Positions 1 to 7,325 are shown, numbered from the stretch's first letter. The stretch is DNA of 13,438 nt from Chloroflexota bacterium (GCA_005880175.1 VBJR01000083.1:4202-17639), one strand, 5' to 3'. The notes: generated by a model not told the origin, from the letters alone. A program made the numbers and translations.

Positions 1-2
1 GC

Positions 3-335
3 GCGTGCGAGGCGTTCGTCACCCACCTGGAGGCGGGCGGCGTCGACGGATCGTACGGGCGGCGCCTGCCGCGCCTCCTGCGGGAGGCCGGTCTGGTGGA
101 CGTGCAGGCGGAGGGGCGCCTCGCGATGGGGCCGGGTGGCTCACCCGTGGCCGACCTGCTGCTGGCCAACCTGGACCAGGTCCGCGACGCGCTGGTCGGC
201 CGCGGCCTGCTGACGGCCGACGAGGTGGAACGCTTCGCCGGCCTGCTGTCGGACCCCTCGTTCTTCCTGAACGTGCACCTGATGGTGTCGGCGCGGGGGC
301 GGCGCCCCCGGGCGGATGCCCGCGAGAAACGGTGA
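3..335 (+). CDS. C-terminal part of a SAM-dependent methyltransferase (5' end outside window)
   Basis: The frame is open from the left edge and ends at TGA 333-335, giving about 110 residues. The stretch YGRRLPRLLREAGLVDV (about residues 18-34) is the typical late strand/helix of class I SAM methyltransferases of the UbiE/methyltransf_11 type. It is followed by a helical tail (LLLANLDQVRDALVGRGLL, then DEVERF and DPSFFLN) and a final strand NVHLMVSARGRR. The SAM-binding glycine motif lies upstream of the window, so substrate and exact family cannot be given. Every codon ends in G or C at high frequency, as in a live gene. The stop overlaps the start of the next reading frame (TGATG), suggesting the two were translationally coupled. 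The C-terminal position and family are quite secure; the function is only a class assignment. Confidence 0.75.
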   Translation, partial: ACEAFVTHLEAGGVDGSYGRRLPRLLREAGLVDVQAEGRLAMGPGGSPVADLLLANLDQVRDALVGRGLLTADEVERFAGLLSDPSFFLNVHLMVSARGRRPRADAREKR

Positions 336-487
336 TGGAGGGTCCCGTGCGGCTCGACGGGCGGGTGGCGATCGTGACCGGCGGCGGACGCGGCCTCGGT
401 CGGGTGCTCTGCGTGGCGCTGGCCAGGCTGGGCGCCGCCGTGGCCGTGCTCGCGCGCTCGTCAGACGAACTGGCGGGGACCGTCGAG
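335..487 (+). pseudogene. Short-chain dehydrogenase/reductase, N-terminal ~50 codons only
   Basis: ATG 335 overlaps the preceding stop (TGATG). The protein begins MEGPVRLDGRVAIVTGGGRG and continues with LGRVLCVALARLGAAVAVLA, then RSSDELAGTVE. This is the first beta-alpha-beta unit of an SDR Rossmann fold, with the cofactor motif TGGGRGLG at about residues 16-23 and an Arg at the end of beta-2 that usually favours NADP(H). An SDR is normally about 250 residues, with an YxxxK active site near 150-160. Here similarity stops at about base 487. The frame stays open to 1219, but from there it reads the antisense of the neighbouring regulator and has no SDR features. I therefore call it a truncated remnant and not a gene fusion. 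The original was probably an SDR co-transcribed with the methyltransferase. Confidence 0.8.
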
Positions 488-1350
488 TGCCGGGACCGGG
501 AGCACGCCGGTCCGCGCGGCGGCGAGCTCGAGCGCCAGCGGCAGGCCGTCCACCCGCCGGCACACCTCGGTGACCGCGGGGCCGTCGGCCTCCACCGCGG
601 TCGGCGGCAGCCCCGCCTGGATGGCCCGCTCCATGAACAGCTGCCGCGCGGCCTCCACCGGCAGTGGTCCGACGGTGACGACGCGCTCGCCGTGCACCCG
701 GAGCGGCGATCGACTGGTGCACAGCACGTGGAGGCGCGGCGCCGACGCGGTCAGCGCGGCCACCTGCGGCGCCGCCGTCAGGAGGTGCTCCAGGTCGTCG
801 AGGATCAGCAGCATCGAGCGACCCGCGAGGTGGTCGCGCAGCGCGTCCGCGAGCGGCTCTGCCCCCTCGCGGAGCCCAGCGTGACGCGCGATCGCCGCGA
901 GGACCAGCTCGGGCTCGCGCAGGGACGCCAGGGGCACGAAGACCACCCCGTCCCGGAACCGGTCAGCGAGGTGCGCACCGACGGCCAGCGCCAGGCGTGT
1001 CTTGCCGACGCCCCCGGCGCCGACCAGGGTCAACAGCCTGACACCTCGCGTCGCCAGCTCCGATACGCTGGCCAGCTCGTCGCCACGACCGATCAGTGGC
1101 GTCAGCGGAACGGGCAGCGTTGGGCGTCGCTCGCGTGGCGTCTTCGTCGATTGGAGTGCATCGCTCTCGTCCGCGCTCAGGTTCAACGCGCGGGCCAGCG
1201 CCCGAACGGTATGCGATAGGGGCGCCGGCGCTCGCCTCGCTCCAACGCGCTGACCGCCTTGGCGCTGAGACTGGCGCGCTCGGCCAGCTGTTCCTGTGTG
1301 AGTCCGGAGCGCGCTCGCAGCCGACGCAGAGCCATGCCGAACGATCCCAC
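482..1350 (-). pseudogene. XRE-type HTH / predicted ATPase regulator (COG3903-like), frameshifted and C-terminally truncated
   Basis: Read on the minus strand from a probable GTG at 1350 (ATG 1335 is the alternative). The N-terminus FGMALRRLRARSGLTQEQLA followed by ERASLSAKAVSALERGERR is a Cro/C1 HTH. The frame then breaks: the continuation HTVRALARALNLSADESDAL lies in another frame, and one missing base around 1219-1234 would restore it. Next come IGRGDELASVSEL, a Walker A motif GAGGVGKTRLAL (about 1000-1030), Walker B LLILDDLEHLL (about 787-815), the sensor-like LHVLCTSRSPL and the NB-ARC style DGLPLALELAAARTGVLP. Family members go on for several hundred residues more, with TPR-like repeats and sometimes a LuxR HTH. 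Here similarity ends at about 482-490, where the SDR fragment begins on the opposite strand. These STAND-type regulators are common in Chloroflexota and Actinomycetota. The missing base could also be a sequencing error; the missing C-terminus could not. Confidence 0.82.
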
Positions 1351-1409
1351 TCCTGCCGCCACACCACCAAGTGTGCCAGTGGCCCGGCTCCATGCAAGGG
1401 CCGGCCCGA

Positions 1410-1611
1410 GGTGGCCCACGGCGCGAGCCGCCGTACGTGTACACGACGGCCGACGGCGGCGCCCACCGGAGCAAGGTGCACCTGCCCGACGCGCCCCGGG
1501 ACATCGACTCGACGAACCAGGACGTCACCCTGGTCGCCCCGGTGGCCGGCGGCCAGCCCGCGCCGGTCCTGGACGGTATCGGACCCACCAGGCTCGCCGT
1601 GCGCAGGGTGA
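1410..1611 (+). pseudogene. Unidentified coding fragment
   Basis: The plus frame starting at codons of phase 1428 reads PPYVYTTADGGAHRSKVHLP, then DAPRDIDSTNQDVTLVAPVAG and DGIGPTRLAV. It has near-complete G/C at third positions, which separates it from the shadow frames around it. No start codon with a ribosome site precedes it, and after about 1611 it runs antisense into the next gene. TTADGG is loosely like an Asp-box (BNR repeat) of sialidase-type propellers, but that alone is too weak for a name. I read it as an internal piece of a lost gene lying between two minus-strand genes. Confidence 0.35.
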
Positions 1612-1617
1612 CTTGCG

Positions 1618-2193
1618 TCAGGCGGCCTGGCCCTCGGCGAACGTGGCGCCCGGGCTTCGGAGCAGGCCCGATGGGCCCATCACCAGGAACCGCAGCACAC
1701 GCCCTGAGTACGCGTCGAGCAGCTGCAGCGTGGTGCCACCGATCGGCACCGTGCAGCGGACGCTCACCGCGGATGAGCTGCCAGTGCACGCGATCGCCGG
1801 TGTCATCACGATGCTCGATCGCACCACCACGAGCCAGGCAACCCGGTCGAACCCGTCGCCAACGCCGCTGGCGCGGGCCAACACGGCATCCAGCGCCCGG
1901 GAGTCGCTGCCCCGGGTGGCATCGGCGATGGCGGCCTGCCGGCTGATCGGACAGCCGGCCAGGCCCCGAGGCAGCCGGTCGCCCACCGCCTGCTGCGCGA
2001 TCCAGCAGTGAGGCGGGACGCCGGGAGGGGCCAGGCTGTACCCGGCCCGGGCGAGGGCGGCGTCCGGGACGGTTCGGAGGTGCGGCCGCGAGGCACCCAC
2101 CCTCGTTGCGGCGTCGACCGCGACCCCGAAGCCCGTTGCGATCAGCGCACTGCCGACGACAGCGGCAGCGAAGGCGATGATGCGCCGCCTCAT
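1618..2193 (-). CDS. Hypothetical exported or membrane-anchored protein, 191 aa
   Basis: ATG at 2193 gives MRRRIIAFAAAVVGSALIAT followed by GFGVAVDAATRV: a positively charged n-region and a ~20-residue hydrophobic stretch, that is a signal peptide or single N-terminal anchor. The upstream in-frame residues (from 2289) are Gly/Ala-rich and not protein-like, so I chose this start even though no strong Shine-Dalgarno is visible. The rest is a small soluble domain with three cysteines (PHCWIAQQ, LAGCPIS, VRCTVP, plus ACTGSS) that could form disulfides outside the cell. Its final third is beta-rich (VSVRCTVPIGGTTLQLLDAY, then SGRVLRFLVMGP). I do not recognise a family. The end at 1618 sits against an unrelated fragment on the other strand, so a slight C-terminal truncation is possible. 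Confidence 0.55.
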   Translation of the reverse strand: MRRRIIAFAAAVVGSALIATGFGVAVDAATRVGASRPHLRTVPDAALARAGYSLAPPGVPPHCWIAQQAVGDRLPRGLAGCPISRQAAIADATRGSDSRALDAVLARASGVGDGFDRVAWLVVVRSSIVMTPAIACTGSSSAVSVRCTVPIGGTTLQLLDAYSGRVLRFLVMGPSGLLRSPGATFAEGQAA

Positions 2194-2237
2194 GTCAGCC
2201 CAAACGCTACGCGCCGGCGACCCGGGGAGAGGCCGGG

Positions 2238-2329
2238 TCAGCCCCAGACCTCCCAGGCCACGGTCGCCACCAGCTCCAGCTCCCGCCACTGCTCATCCTG
2301 CCTCGTCCAGCCGGCGCAGCAGGTCGTCG
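2238..2329 (-). pseudogene. Possible C-terminal tail of a lost protein
   Basis: Immediately after the MetE-like start, the minus strand reads DDLLRRLDEA in one frame and DEQWRELELVATVAWEVWG followed by TGA (2238-2240) in another. Dropping one base would join them into a smooth helical tail. The bias of codons to G/C third positions holds across the two pieces. No family is recognisable. The alternative is that this is random open sequence in a GC-rich genome. Confidence 0.22.
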
Positions 2330-2377
2330 CGGCGGCCGGAGGAGACTCCCCACGTGGTCGGCCCTGGTCTCCCGCAT
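2330..2377 (-). pseudogene. MetE-like (cobalamin-independent methionine synthase family) N-terminal remnant
   Basis: ATG 2377, with a purine-rich GAGGGTGTGAG just upstream, starts MRETRADHVGSLLRPP. The phrase TRADHVGSLLRPP is the hallmark N-terminus of the MetE C-domain-like family (5-methyltetrahydropteroyltriglutamate-homocysteine methyltransferase related, about 370 aa). Its His and adjoining strand belong to the barrel entrance. After 16 codons the similarity ends abruptly and unrelated sequence follows. It lies 60 bases downstream of the GH39 stop on the same strand, so the intact gene may once have been the next cistron. Confidence 0.6.
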
Positions 2378-2436
2378 CTCACACCCTCGTTCCCGGCCGC
2401 CCGCAACGGCACCGGTCGTGACGGACGCGGGCCGCG

Positions 2437-4146
2437 TCAGACCGACTCCAGCTCCACCAGCGACACGGCCGGCAGCGGCAGCCTCAGCCGCAGCTCGAGC
2501 GCCGCGTTCCGGACCCGCTCCCGCCGGTCGGGTTCCAGCCGCTCGAGGCCCTGCCGCGCCCGGATGGCCGCCACCTCTTCCGGGCCGGGGTAGTCCGGGC
2601 TGCTCGATGCCTGCCATGCCGCGTGCGCGTTGCTGTGGGCGGCGTCGATCCGCCAGTGGCGAACCCGAACGTCGCCCCTCTCGTACGGAAGCCCCTCGAA
2701 GCGCAGGTCGACCATCGCCGGCTCGACGCTGTGGCCGTACTGGTCGTCCTGGTGCCTCCACACCAGCACCGCCAGGCGGCCGTCGTGGTCCCGGCTCGCC
2801 AGCGCGTCGATCTCCTCGGGGACCGCGCTGTCCGTGTCCAGGCGGGTGAGGTCCCACCTCGCCGTCGAGGTCACCGGGAGCGCCCACGTTCCCAGCCGGC
2901 TCAGCATGCGGTAGGCGTTCAGCACCGGCTTCTCGATGTGGTGGCTGGTGAGGAGGCTGCGCGTGCCCTCGAAGCAGCGCTCGCCCTCCATGTAGAAGCT
3001 CCAGGTGGTCGCTTGCGCCGGCCCGACGCCGACCTCCTCGCCGAGCCGGAGCAGCTTGGCCATCAGCTGACACTGGAACACCGCGTAGTACTCGTGGTTG
3101 CGGTAGCCGAAGTTGGCGTTGTCGTAGACGCCCAGGTGCGCTGGCACCGATGCATCGCACTCGTCCACGACGCAGGGCAGAGCTCGGAAGCGGTCGTGCG
3201 CGGCCACCGCTCGCAGCCCTTCGCGCACCTCGCGCAGCATCTTGACGGTCGAGGGCGACTGCCGGACCGGCGCCGCGGAGCCGATCGGCCCGTACTGCCG
3301 CCACGGCGTGAACGCGGCTCCCTTCGTGTGGAACGAGACGAAGTCGAGGGGGACGTCGCGCTCGGCGCAGTGGTCGAGGAACGCGCGCAGGAAGTCGGGC
3401 CCGCCGCGGCGCAGGTCGCCCGTGGTCGCCGGGCCGCCGACCTTCCCCGCCGGCAGCGCCGAGCGGACCGCTGACGCTGTCACCTCGTAGAGCCGGAAGT
3501 ACTCCTCCGCGGTTCCCCGCCAGTAGAAGATGTCGGGCTCGTTCCACAGCTCCCACAACCAGCGCTCGACGGACGCCGCTCCGTAGCGCTCGGCGCAGTG
3601 GCGGACGAGCGCCTCCACCAGTTCACCCCACCGCTCGAAGCTCCGCGGCGGGAACGACCAGAGGCCCGCCTCGTACTCGCTGTACTGCGTCGGGCTGGGC
3701 TCGTACGGCAGCCGCCGGCTGGCGTCCTCGGGCACGAGGGCCCGCGGCGTGAACCCCAGCTCCACCAGCGGCACGTGGCCGGCATCGGTAACAGCGTCGT
3801 AGACACGGTCCACGACGGACCAGTCGTGGTACGGCCGCCCGGAGGCATCCTCGTGGTAGACGTTCCCCGCCCCCCAGTGCGGAAGTGACCTGCCCGTGCC
3901 GCTGCAGAACACATAGTGAGTGCGGACGTGGAAGGTCTCGCGGCCCTCCGCGCTCAGGACGCGCAGGAGGTGACGCCCGGTCGGCGTGTACGTCCAGTTG
4001 ATCTCGTCATAGCCCACGCTCGCCCACAGCCGCGGCAGCGGCGCGGGTCGGCTGCCGTCCACGGTGATCGCAGCGCCATCCATCTGGCCCGGATCGTAAG
4101 GGACCTCGTTCCCCTCGGAACCGCGCGGCCACGGGCGGCGTTTCAT
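2437..4146 (-). CDS. Glycoside hydrolase family 39-like protein (beta-xylosidase type)
   Basis: A 569-residue frame from ATG 4146 to TGA 2437. ATG 4083 (residue 22, just before AAITVDGSRPAPLPRLW) is an equally possible start; neither has a clear Shine-Dalgarno. The order of features is that of GH39 (clan GH-A, TIM barrel): an N-terminal strand ITVDGSRPAPLPRLW, then HVRTHYVF, then the general acid/base motif WLWELWNEPDIFYW with Glu about 203, then DFVSFHTKGA. A candidate nucleophile strand PCVVDECDAS follows (Glu about 329), and the characteristic HHIEKPVLNAYRMLSRLG (late barrel) leads into a C-terminal beta-sandwich. The family retains anomeric configuration and attacks beta-xylosides or related glycosides. 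The substrate cannot be fixed from sequence. No signal peptide is visible, so a cytoplasmic enzyme acting on imported oligosaccharides is likely. Length is as expected for an intact enzyme. Confidence 0.85.
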   Translation of the reverse strand: MKRRPWPRGSEGNEVPYDPGQMDGAAITVDGSRPAPLPRLWASVGYDEINWTYTPTGRHLLRVLSAEGRETFHVRTHYVFCSGTGRSLPHWGAGNVYHEDASGRPYHDWSVVDRVYDAVTDAGHVPLVELGFTPRALVPEDASRRLPYEPSPTQYSEYEAGLWSFPPRSFERWGELVEALVRHCAERYGAASVERWLWELWNEPDIFYWRGTAEEYFRLYEVTASAVRSALPAGKVGGPATTGDLRRGGPDFLRAFLDHCAERDVPLDFVSFHTKGAAFTPWRQYGPIGSAAPVRQSPSTVKMLREVREGLRAVAAHDRFRALPCVVDECDASVPAHLGVYDNANFGYRNHEYYAVFQCQLMAKLLRLGEEVGVGPAQATTWSFYMEGERCFEGTRSLLTSHHIEKPVLNAYRMLSRLGTWALPVTSTARWDLTRLDTDSAVPEEIDALASRDHDGRLAVLVWRHQDDQYGHSVEPAMVDLRFEGLPYERGDVRVRHWRIDAAHSNAHAAWQASSSPDYPGPEEVAAIRARQGLERLEPDRRERVRNAALELRLRLPLPAVSLVELESV

Positions 4147-5621
4147 GTCCGAGATGGCTGATCGGATGAGCGAACGTTCTGTCGGGCTGCCGCGGCCGGC
4201 CGGCGACGGCTGGGCCGACCGGGTGGCGGCCGCGATCACCGACCTGCGCGTCGTCCGGCCCGCCGCGTGGGCGGTCGTGGCGATGACGGCCGTGGCCGGG
4301 GTGCTGACCGACCTGACGCTCCGCGCGTCGGACGTCGGGGTGGCGTCCACGCTCCTGCTGGTCGCGACCTGCTCGGGCCTGGTCGTCACGCGCCGCGTGG
4401 TCAACCGGCACGCCATCGCGGCGCTGGGGCTGGCGGCGGCGCTCGCGATCTTCCTGTCCGTCCGGCAGAGCGCCTGGCTGTTGGTGCCGGACGTCGTCGT
4501 CGCCCTGGGCCTGATCCTCGTGGCCTGCGGGCTCGCGACCGAGGGCAGCCTGTTCGACCTGAGCTTCGCGCGCGCCCAGGCCTACGTCATCCGCGTGTCC
4601 CTGCACCTGGTCGCCGGTATCCCGTTCATCGCGACGCCGCTGCGGGGGGCGGCGGTGGCCACGATCGGCGGCGAGCGCCGGGCGGTGGCCGCGGCAGCCG
4701 GGCGGGGCCTGCTGCTGGCGATCCCGGTCGTGCTCCTGCTGGGCTGGCTGCTGGCCCAGGCGGACGCGGTCTTCGCCTCGTTCTTCCATCTGCGGGCCGA
4801 TCCGCTCGACTGGATCGGCCATGCGCTCGCGTTCGCGCTGGGCGCGGCGGCCGTCGCCGGACTGGCCAGGGCCGCGTCGGGGGCGCAGATGGGCGCGCTG
4901 CCGCGGGCCCGGTGGCGACTGGGCGGCATCGAGACGGTGGTGGTGCTGGTCGCGCTCGACATGGTCTTCGCCACGTTCACGGTGGCCCAGGTGGTGGCCG
5001 CGACCGGCGCCGGGGCGGCGGCGATCCGCTCTCAGGGACTGACGTACGCCGAGTACGCCCACTCCGGGTTCTTCCAGCTGCTGTGGGTGGCCGGCCTGAC
5101 GCTGATCCTGCTGCTGGCGCTGCGGTCGTTCGTGGACGATGGCAACCCGGTCGGGCGCCGCGCGTTCCTGTTGTCCGCCGAGCTGGCGATCGTGTTCACG
5201 CTGCTGATCGTCGCCGTCGCGTTCCAGCGCCTCAGCCTGTACGTCAGCGTCTACGGGCTGTCGATGCTGCGGCGCTGGAACGCGACGGCGACGATCAGCG
5301 CGTCAGTGGTTCCCGGCCACGATGGTGCTGACCGGGATCGCCGGCCTGCTGGCGCTGAACGTGGCCAGCCCGGAGGCGATGGTGGCGCGATACAACCTGG
5401 CCGCCACCCAGCAGACGCAGCGGTTCGACCCCGACTACCTGGTCACCCTGTCCGCCGACGCGATCCCGACGCTGGCCGAGGCGCTGCCGGCCATGGCGCC
5501 CGACGCGCGCTCGATCGTGCACGACCGGATCTGCGGCGGGCCCCGGTTCCGGGCGCCGGACTGGGAGGCGCTGAACTGGTCGGACGTGGCCGCCGACGCC
5601 GCGCGCCAGAGGGCCTGCTAG
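4145..5621 (+). pseudogene. DUF4153/DUF4173-like multi-pass membrane protein, frame-broken near the C-terminus
   Basis: The first frame (ATG 4145; ATG 4154 or 4166 are alternatives) encodes about ten hydrophobic helices, including RPAAWAVVAMTAVAGVL, LLLAIPVVLLLGWLLAQADA and ETVVVLVALDMVFATFTVAQ. It also carries the family hallmark LTYAEYAHSGFFQLLWVAGL and FQRLSLYVSVYGLSMLR. That frame then loses membrane character at about 5285-5310. The family continues in the +1 frame with ARQWFPATMVLTGIAGLLAL, then NVASPEAMVARYNL and DWEALNWS, ending at TAG 5619-5621. In family members a further transmembrane helix normally stands between the YGLS-LR and PATMVL parts. Here only about 28 bases separate them, so a deletion plus frameshift is more likely than a single read error. 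The start overlaps the divergent GH39 start. Function is unknown for the family. Confidence 0.72.
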
Positions 5622-5665
5622 GAGGACTCGCCGGCCAGCCCCCGTCAGTGCCTCCTCCCCGCAAG

Positions 5666-6313
5666 CTAGCCGCGGTCGGTGGCCGCCCGCCGTGCCCGGT
5701 CGGCGGTGAACACGACCAGGGCGCAGCCGACCGGGAAGAGCAGCTCGTCGACCCCCCAGGCGAGCAGCCCGCTCCTATCGAGCGCGGCGCTGGCGGCGCC
5801 TTCGGACAGCGCCAGGAGGGCCAGGCCGAACGGTATGGCGACCGTCAGGCCGGCGGCCGCGTAGTGCGGCGCCCGGGCCCAGGGGCGCCGGCCGAGCCAG
5901 GCGAGCAGCAGGCCGAGGCAGGCGTACTCGACGCCCTTCACGGCCGCGACCGACAGCAGGGCCGGCCCGGCGGGCGCCTCGACAAAGGCGAGCGCATGGG
6001 CGCCCTCGGCGACTGCTCGCAGGAGCATCGCGGCGATCGGCGCCGCCACCAGGCCGGCGGCCGCGGCCACGAGCAGGTTGCCGCGCCCCAGCTCCAGGCC
6101 CAGCCAGAGGCCGGTGTACACGCCCACGCCCCACGGCACCTTCTGCGCCAGGTCGACCAGGAACGGGCCGGCTCCCTGCAGGCCACCGCTCGCCGCGGCC
6201 GCCAGGACGTGGAGGAGCTCCAGGGCGGTGACCAGCGCGAGCGAGAGCGCGACGACCAGCAGGGTGCTCCCGCGCACGCCGCCCAGCGCTCCGGCTGTCG
6301 GAGATGCCGCCAT
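5666..6313 (-). CDS. Hypothetical integral membrane protein, 215 aa
   Basis: ATG 6313 to stop 5666. Five or six hydrophobic segments are evident: STLLVVALSLALVTALELLH (about 16-36), NLLVAAAAGLVAAPIAAMLL (about 79-98), LLSVAAVKGVEYACLGLLLA (about 118-138), AAGLTVAIPFGLALLALS (about 152-170) and WGVDELLFPVGCALVVFTA (about 185-204). A re-entrant or sixth segment may lie around KVPWGVGVYTGLWLGLELG. Charged residues inside helices (a Glu in ALELLH, Lys-Gly-Val-Glu in the third) may matter for function. I do not recognise the family. It faces the broken membrane-protein gene tail to tail, 44 bases apart, with only a weak AGGAGG/CCTCCT complement between them. Confidence 0.62.
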   Translation of the reverse strand: MAASPTAGALGGVRGSTLLVVALSLALVTALELLHVLAAAASGGLQGAGPFLVDLAQKVPWGVGVYTGLWLGLELGRGNLLVAAAAGLVAAPIAAMLLRAVAEGAHALAFVEAPAGPALLSVAAVKGVEYACLGLLLAWLGRRPWARAPHYAAAGLTVAIPFGLALLALSEGAASAALDRSGLLAWGVDELLFPVGCALVVFTADRARRAATDRG

Positions 6314-6370
6314 GATGACCCGAGCCTAGTCCGGACCGGCTGGAGTGCGCCCTTCCTCCCTCGCGGTGCT

Positions 6371-6448
6371 TCACGGCTCTTCAGGACCCACTCGCACGGG
6401 GCCGATCGTGATGCGATCGATCAGCGCCCGGGCCGGGCCGATGCCCGA
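6371..6448 (-). pseudogene. Possible C-terminal tail of a lost gene
   Basis: The minus frame reads SGIGPARALIDRITIGPVRV then GPEEP and TGA at 6371-6373. Codons in this short frame mostly end in G/C, and the hydrophobic pattern looks like a real helix-strand ending. To the left of 6448 (upstream on the minus strand) the frame becomes low-complexity Arg/Pro sequence, antisense to the CBS-like remnant. No family can be named, and chance is a real alternative. Confidence 0.22.
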
Positions 6449-6531
6449 CAGGGGAGCACCCCCTGACGATCGAGCCCGAGACCGACAGCGCGGTCGCGGC
6501 ACGACTGATGGTCCAGCACGGCGTCCGGCAT
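6442..6531 (+). pseudogene. CBS-domain gene remnant
   Basis: In plus phase 6448 the translation reads TGEHPLTIEPETDSAVAARL then MVQHGVRH. This matches the first half of a CBS domain (M-T-x-x-P-x-T-I-x-P-x-T, then a helix ending AARLM, then HGVRHLPV), which binds adenosyl nucleotides in IMPDH-like and signalling proteins. The expected next strand LPVVD and the second helix are missing in frame. A plausible continuation (PDPLLVDARSHDSVTSP) exists in another frame up to TGA near 6594. There is no start codon or ribosome site. I read it as a decayed fragment of a stand-alone CBS protein. Confidence 0.5.
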
Positions 6532-6622
6532 GCTGGCGGCGCCGGACCCGCTGCTGGTCGATGCTCGGAGCCACGACTCGGTGACGAGCCCCTGAGGACC
6601 CGACGCCGGCCGGCCCCGGAGC

Positions 6623-6645
6623 GCCGCCGCACCTCGTGCGGCGGC
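6623..6645 (-). terminator. Hairpin downstream of the PPOX gene
   Basis: A perfect 10-bp stem GCCGCCGCAC / GTGCGGCGGC closes on a 3-base loop, 8 bases past the stop of the minus-strand PPOX gene. There is no U-run, as is usual for GC-rich bacteria, so termination is inferred from position and stability. Confidence 0.6.
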
Positions 6646-6652
6646 TACCACC

Positions 6653-7084
6653 TCAGTGACCGCGCACCTTGAGCGGATGGATCCGCAGCGGCACCGGATA
6701 GGCCAGGCTGAACCCTTCCGGCGAGCCGGCGACCCTCCTCATCCGCTCGCCGTACTTGGCCACATACTCCGGCACCTCGTGGGGCGCTGGCTCGCCAGTG
6801 GTCAGCTCGGCGCGGCCGGCCACCACCACGACGTCGCCGCCGGCGCCGTTGCCATCGAAATGAAGTGCTACGCGCGGCCGGGTCCGGACGTGGCGCAGTC
6901 GCTGGGCATCGGCCCGGTTGTAGACGAGGACCGTCTCCCCGTCCCACAGGAACCAGACCGGGTTCGGCTGCGGCGCGCCGTCGTCGCCGACGGTGGTCAG
7001 CCAGACGACGACGTCGTCGCGGAGCCGGCTGCGCACCCGCTCGCCGAACGGCGTCGAAGCATCAGGCAGAACGTCTGAGGACAT
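6653..7084 (-). CDS. PPOX-class, probably F420-dependent oxidoreductase (Rv3369 / TIGR03667-like)
   Basis: 143 residues from ATG 7084. The split-barrel flavin-type fold of the pyridoxamine-phosphate-oxidase superfamily is recognisable. VWLTTVGDDGAPQPNPVWFL (about 27-46) is the first beta hairpin, and WDGETVLVYNRADAQRLRHV (about 47-66) contains the second strand and cofactor-contact region. RPRVALHFDGNGAGGDVVVV with AGRAELT (about 69-96) forms the next strands, and a short helix PEYVAKYGERM precedes PVPLRIHPLKVRGH, the closing strand. The phrase QPNPVWFLWDG is typical of the Rv3369 family, which binds deazaflavin F420 or a related flavin. No substrate is known. If F420-dependent, the host makes F420, which fits Actinomycetota and some Chloroflexota. 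The only visible promoter-like element is GATAAC 10 bases before the ATG, so a near-leaderless transcript is possible. Confidence 0.8.
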   Translation of the reverse strand: MSSDVLPDASTPFGERVRSRLRDDVVVWLTTVGDDGAPQPNPVWFLWDGETVLVYNRADAQRLRHVRTRPRVALHFDGNGAGGDVVVVAGRAELTTGEPAPHEVPEYVAKYGERMRRVAGSPEGFSLAYPVPLRIHPLKVRGH

Positions 7085-7325
7085 GGTCGCTCAGGTTATC
7101 AATGAGACGCATCCCGATCGTGCCACGCACGGCACAACTCAGGTCATGGCCGCGCACGCGGTTCGCCATGACACCGGTGAGGTGATCGACGGCACGGTCA
7201 CGCTGCCGCCGGCACGCGCGCAGTGCGCACCAGCCGCCGCCGCTCACGCCCGACCGGATCGAGGGTCATCCCTCCCAGACGTCGGGACAGAGAAATCCGG
7301 TCCTTTCGGGGCACCGCCCGCGTCC
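7085..7325. other. Non-coding stretch with an 8-bp dyad
   Basis: No convincing gene is seen here on either strand. It contains GTCATGGC (7143-7150) paired with GCCATGAC (7165-7172), enclosing a loop with an inner CGCG/CGCG match. Just before this, GTGCC/GGCAC flank six bases at about 7120-7135. These could be operators or RNA structure for the PPOX gene. A short frame from ATG 7146 has fair codon bias but no recognisable protein. Confidence 0.35.

Noticed and set aside
487..1219. Continuation of the SDR frame as an SDR fusion protein
   Set aside because: It is Arg/Gln-rich, has no domain, and is exactly antisense to the regulator's HTH-ATPase coding sequence.
2207..3556. A 449-codon minus frame within GH39
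   Set aside because: Only its last part (from 2377) carries real sequence, the MetE-like start; the rest is a shadow of GH39.
4172..4179. GAACGTTC palindrome near the GH39/membrane-protein starts as an operator
   Set aside because: It is only eight bases, does not match the 12381/12438 consensus, and lies within the membrane-protein coding sequence.
5620..5656. AGGAGG/CCTCCT complement as a bidirectional terminator
   Set aside because: A six-base stem with a 25-base loop is too weak to call.
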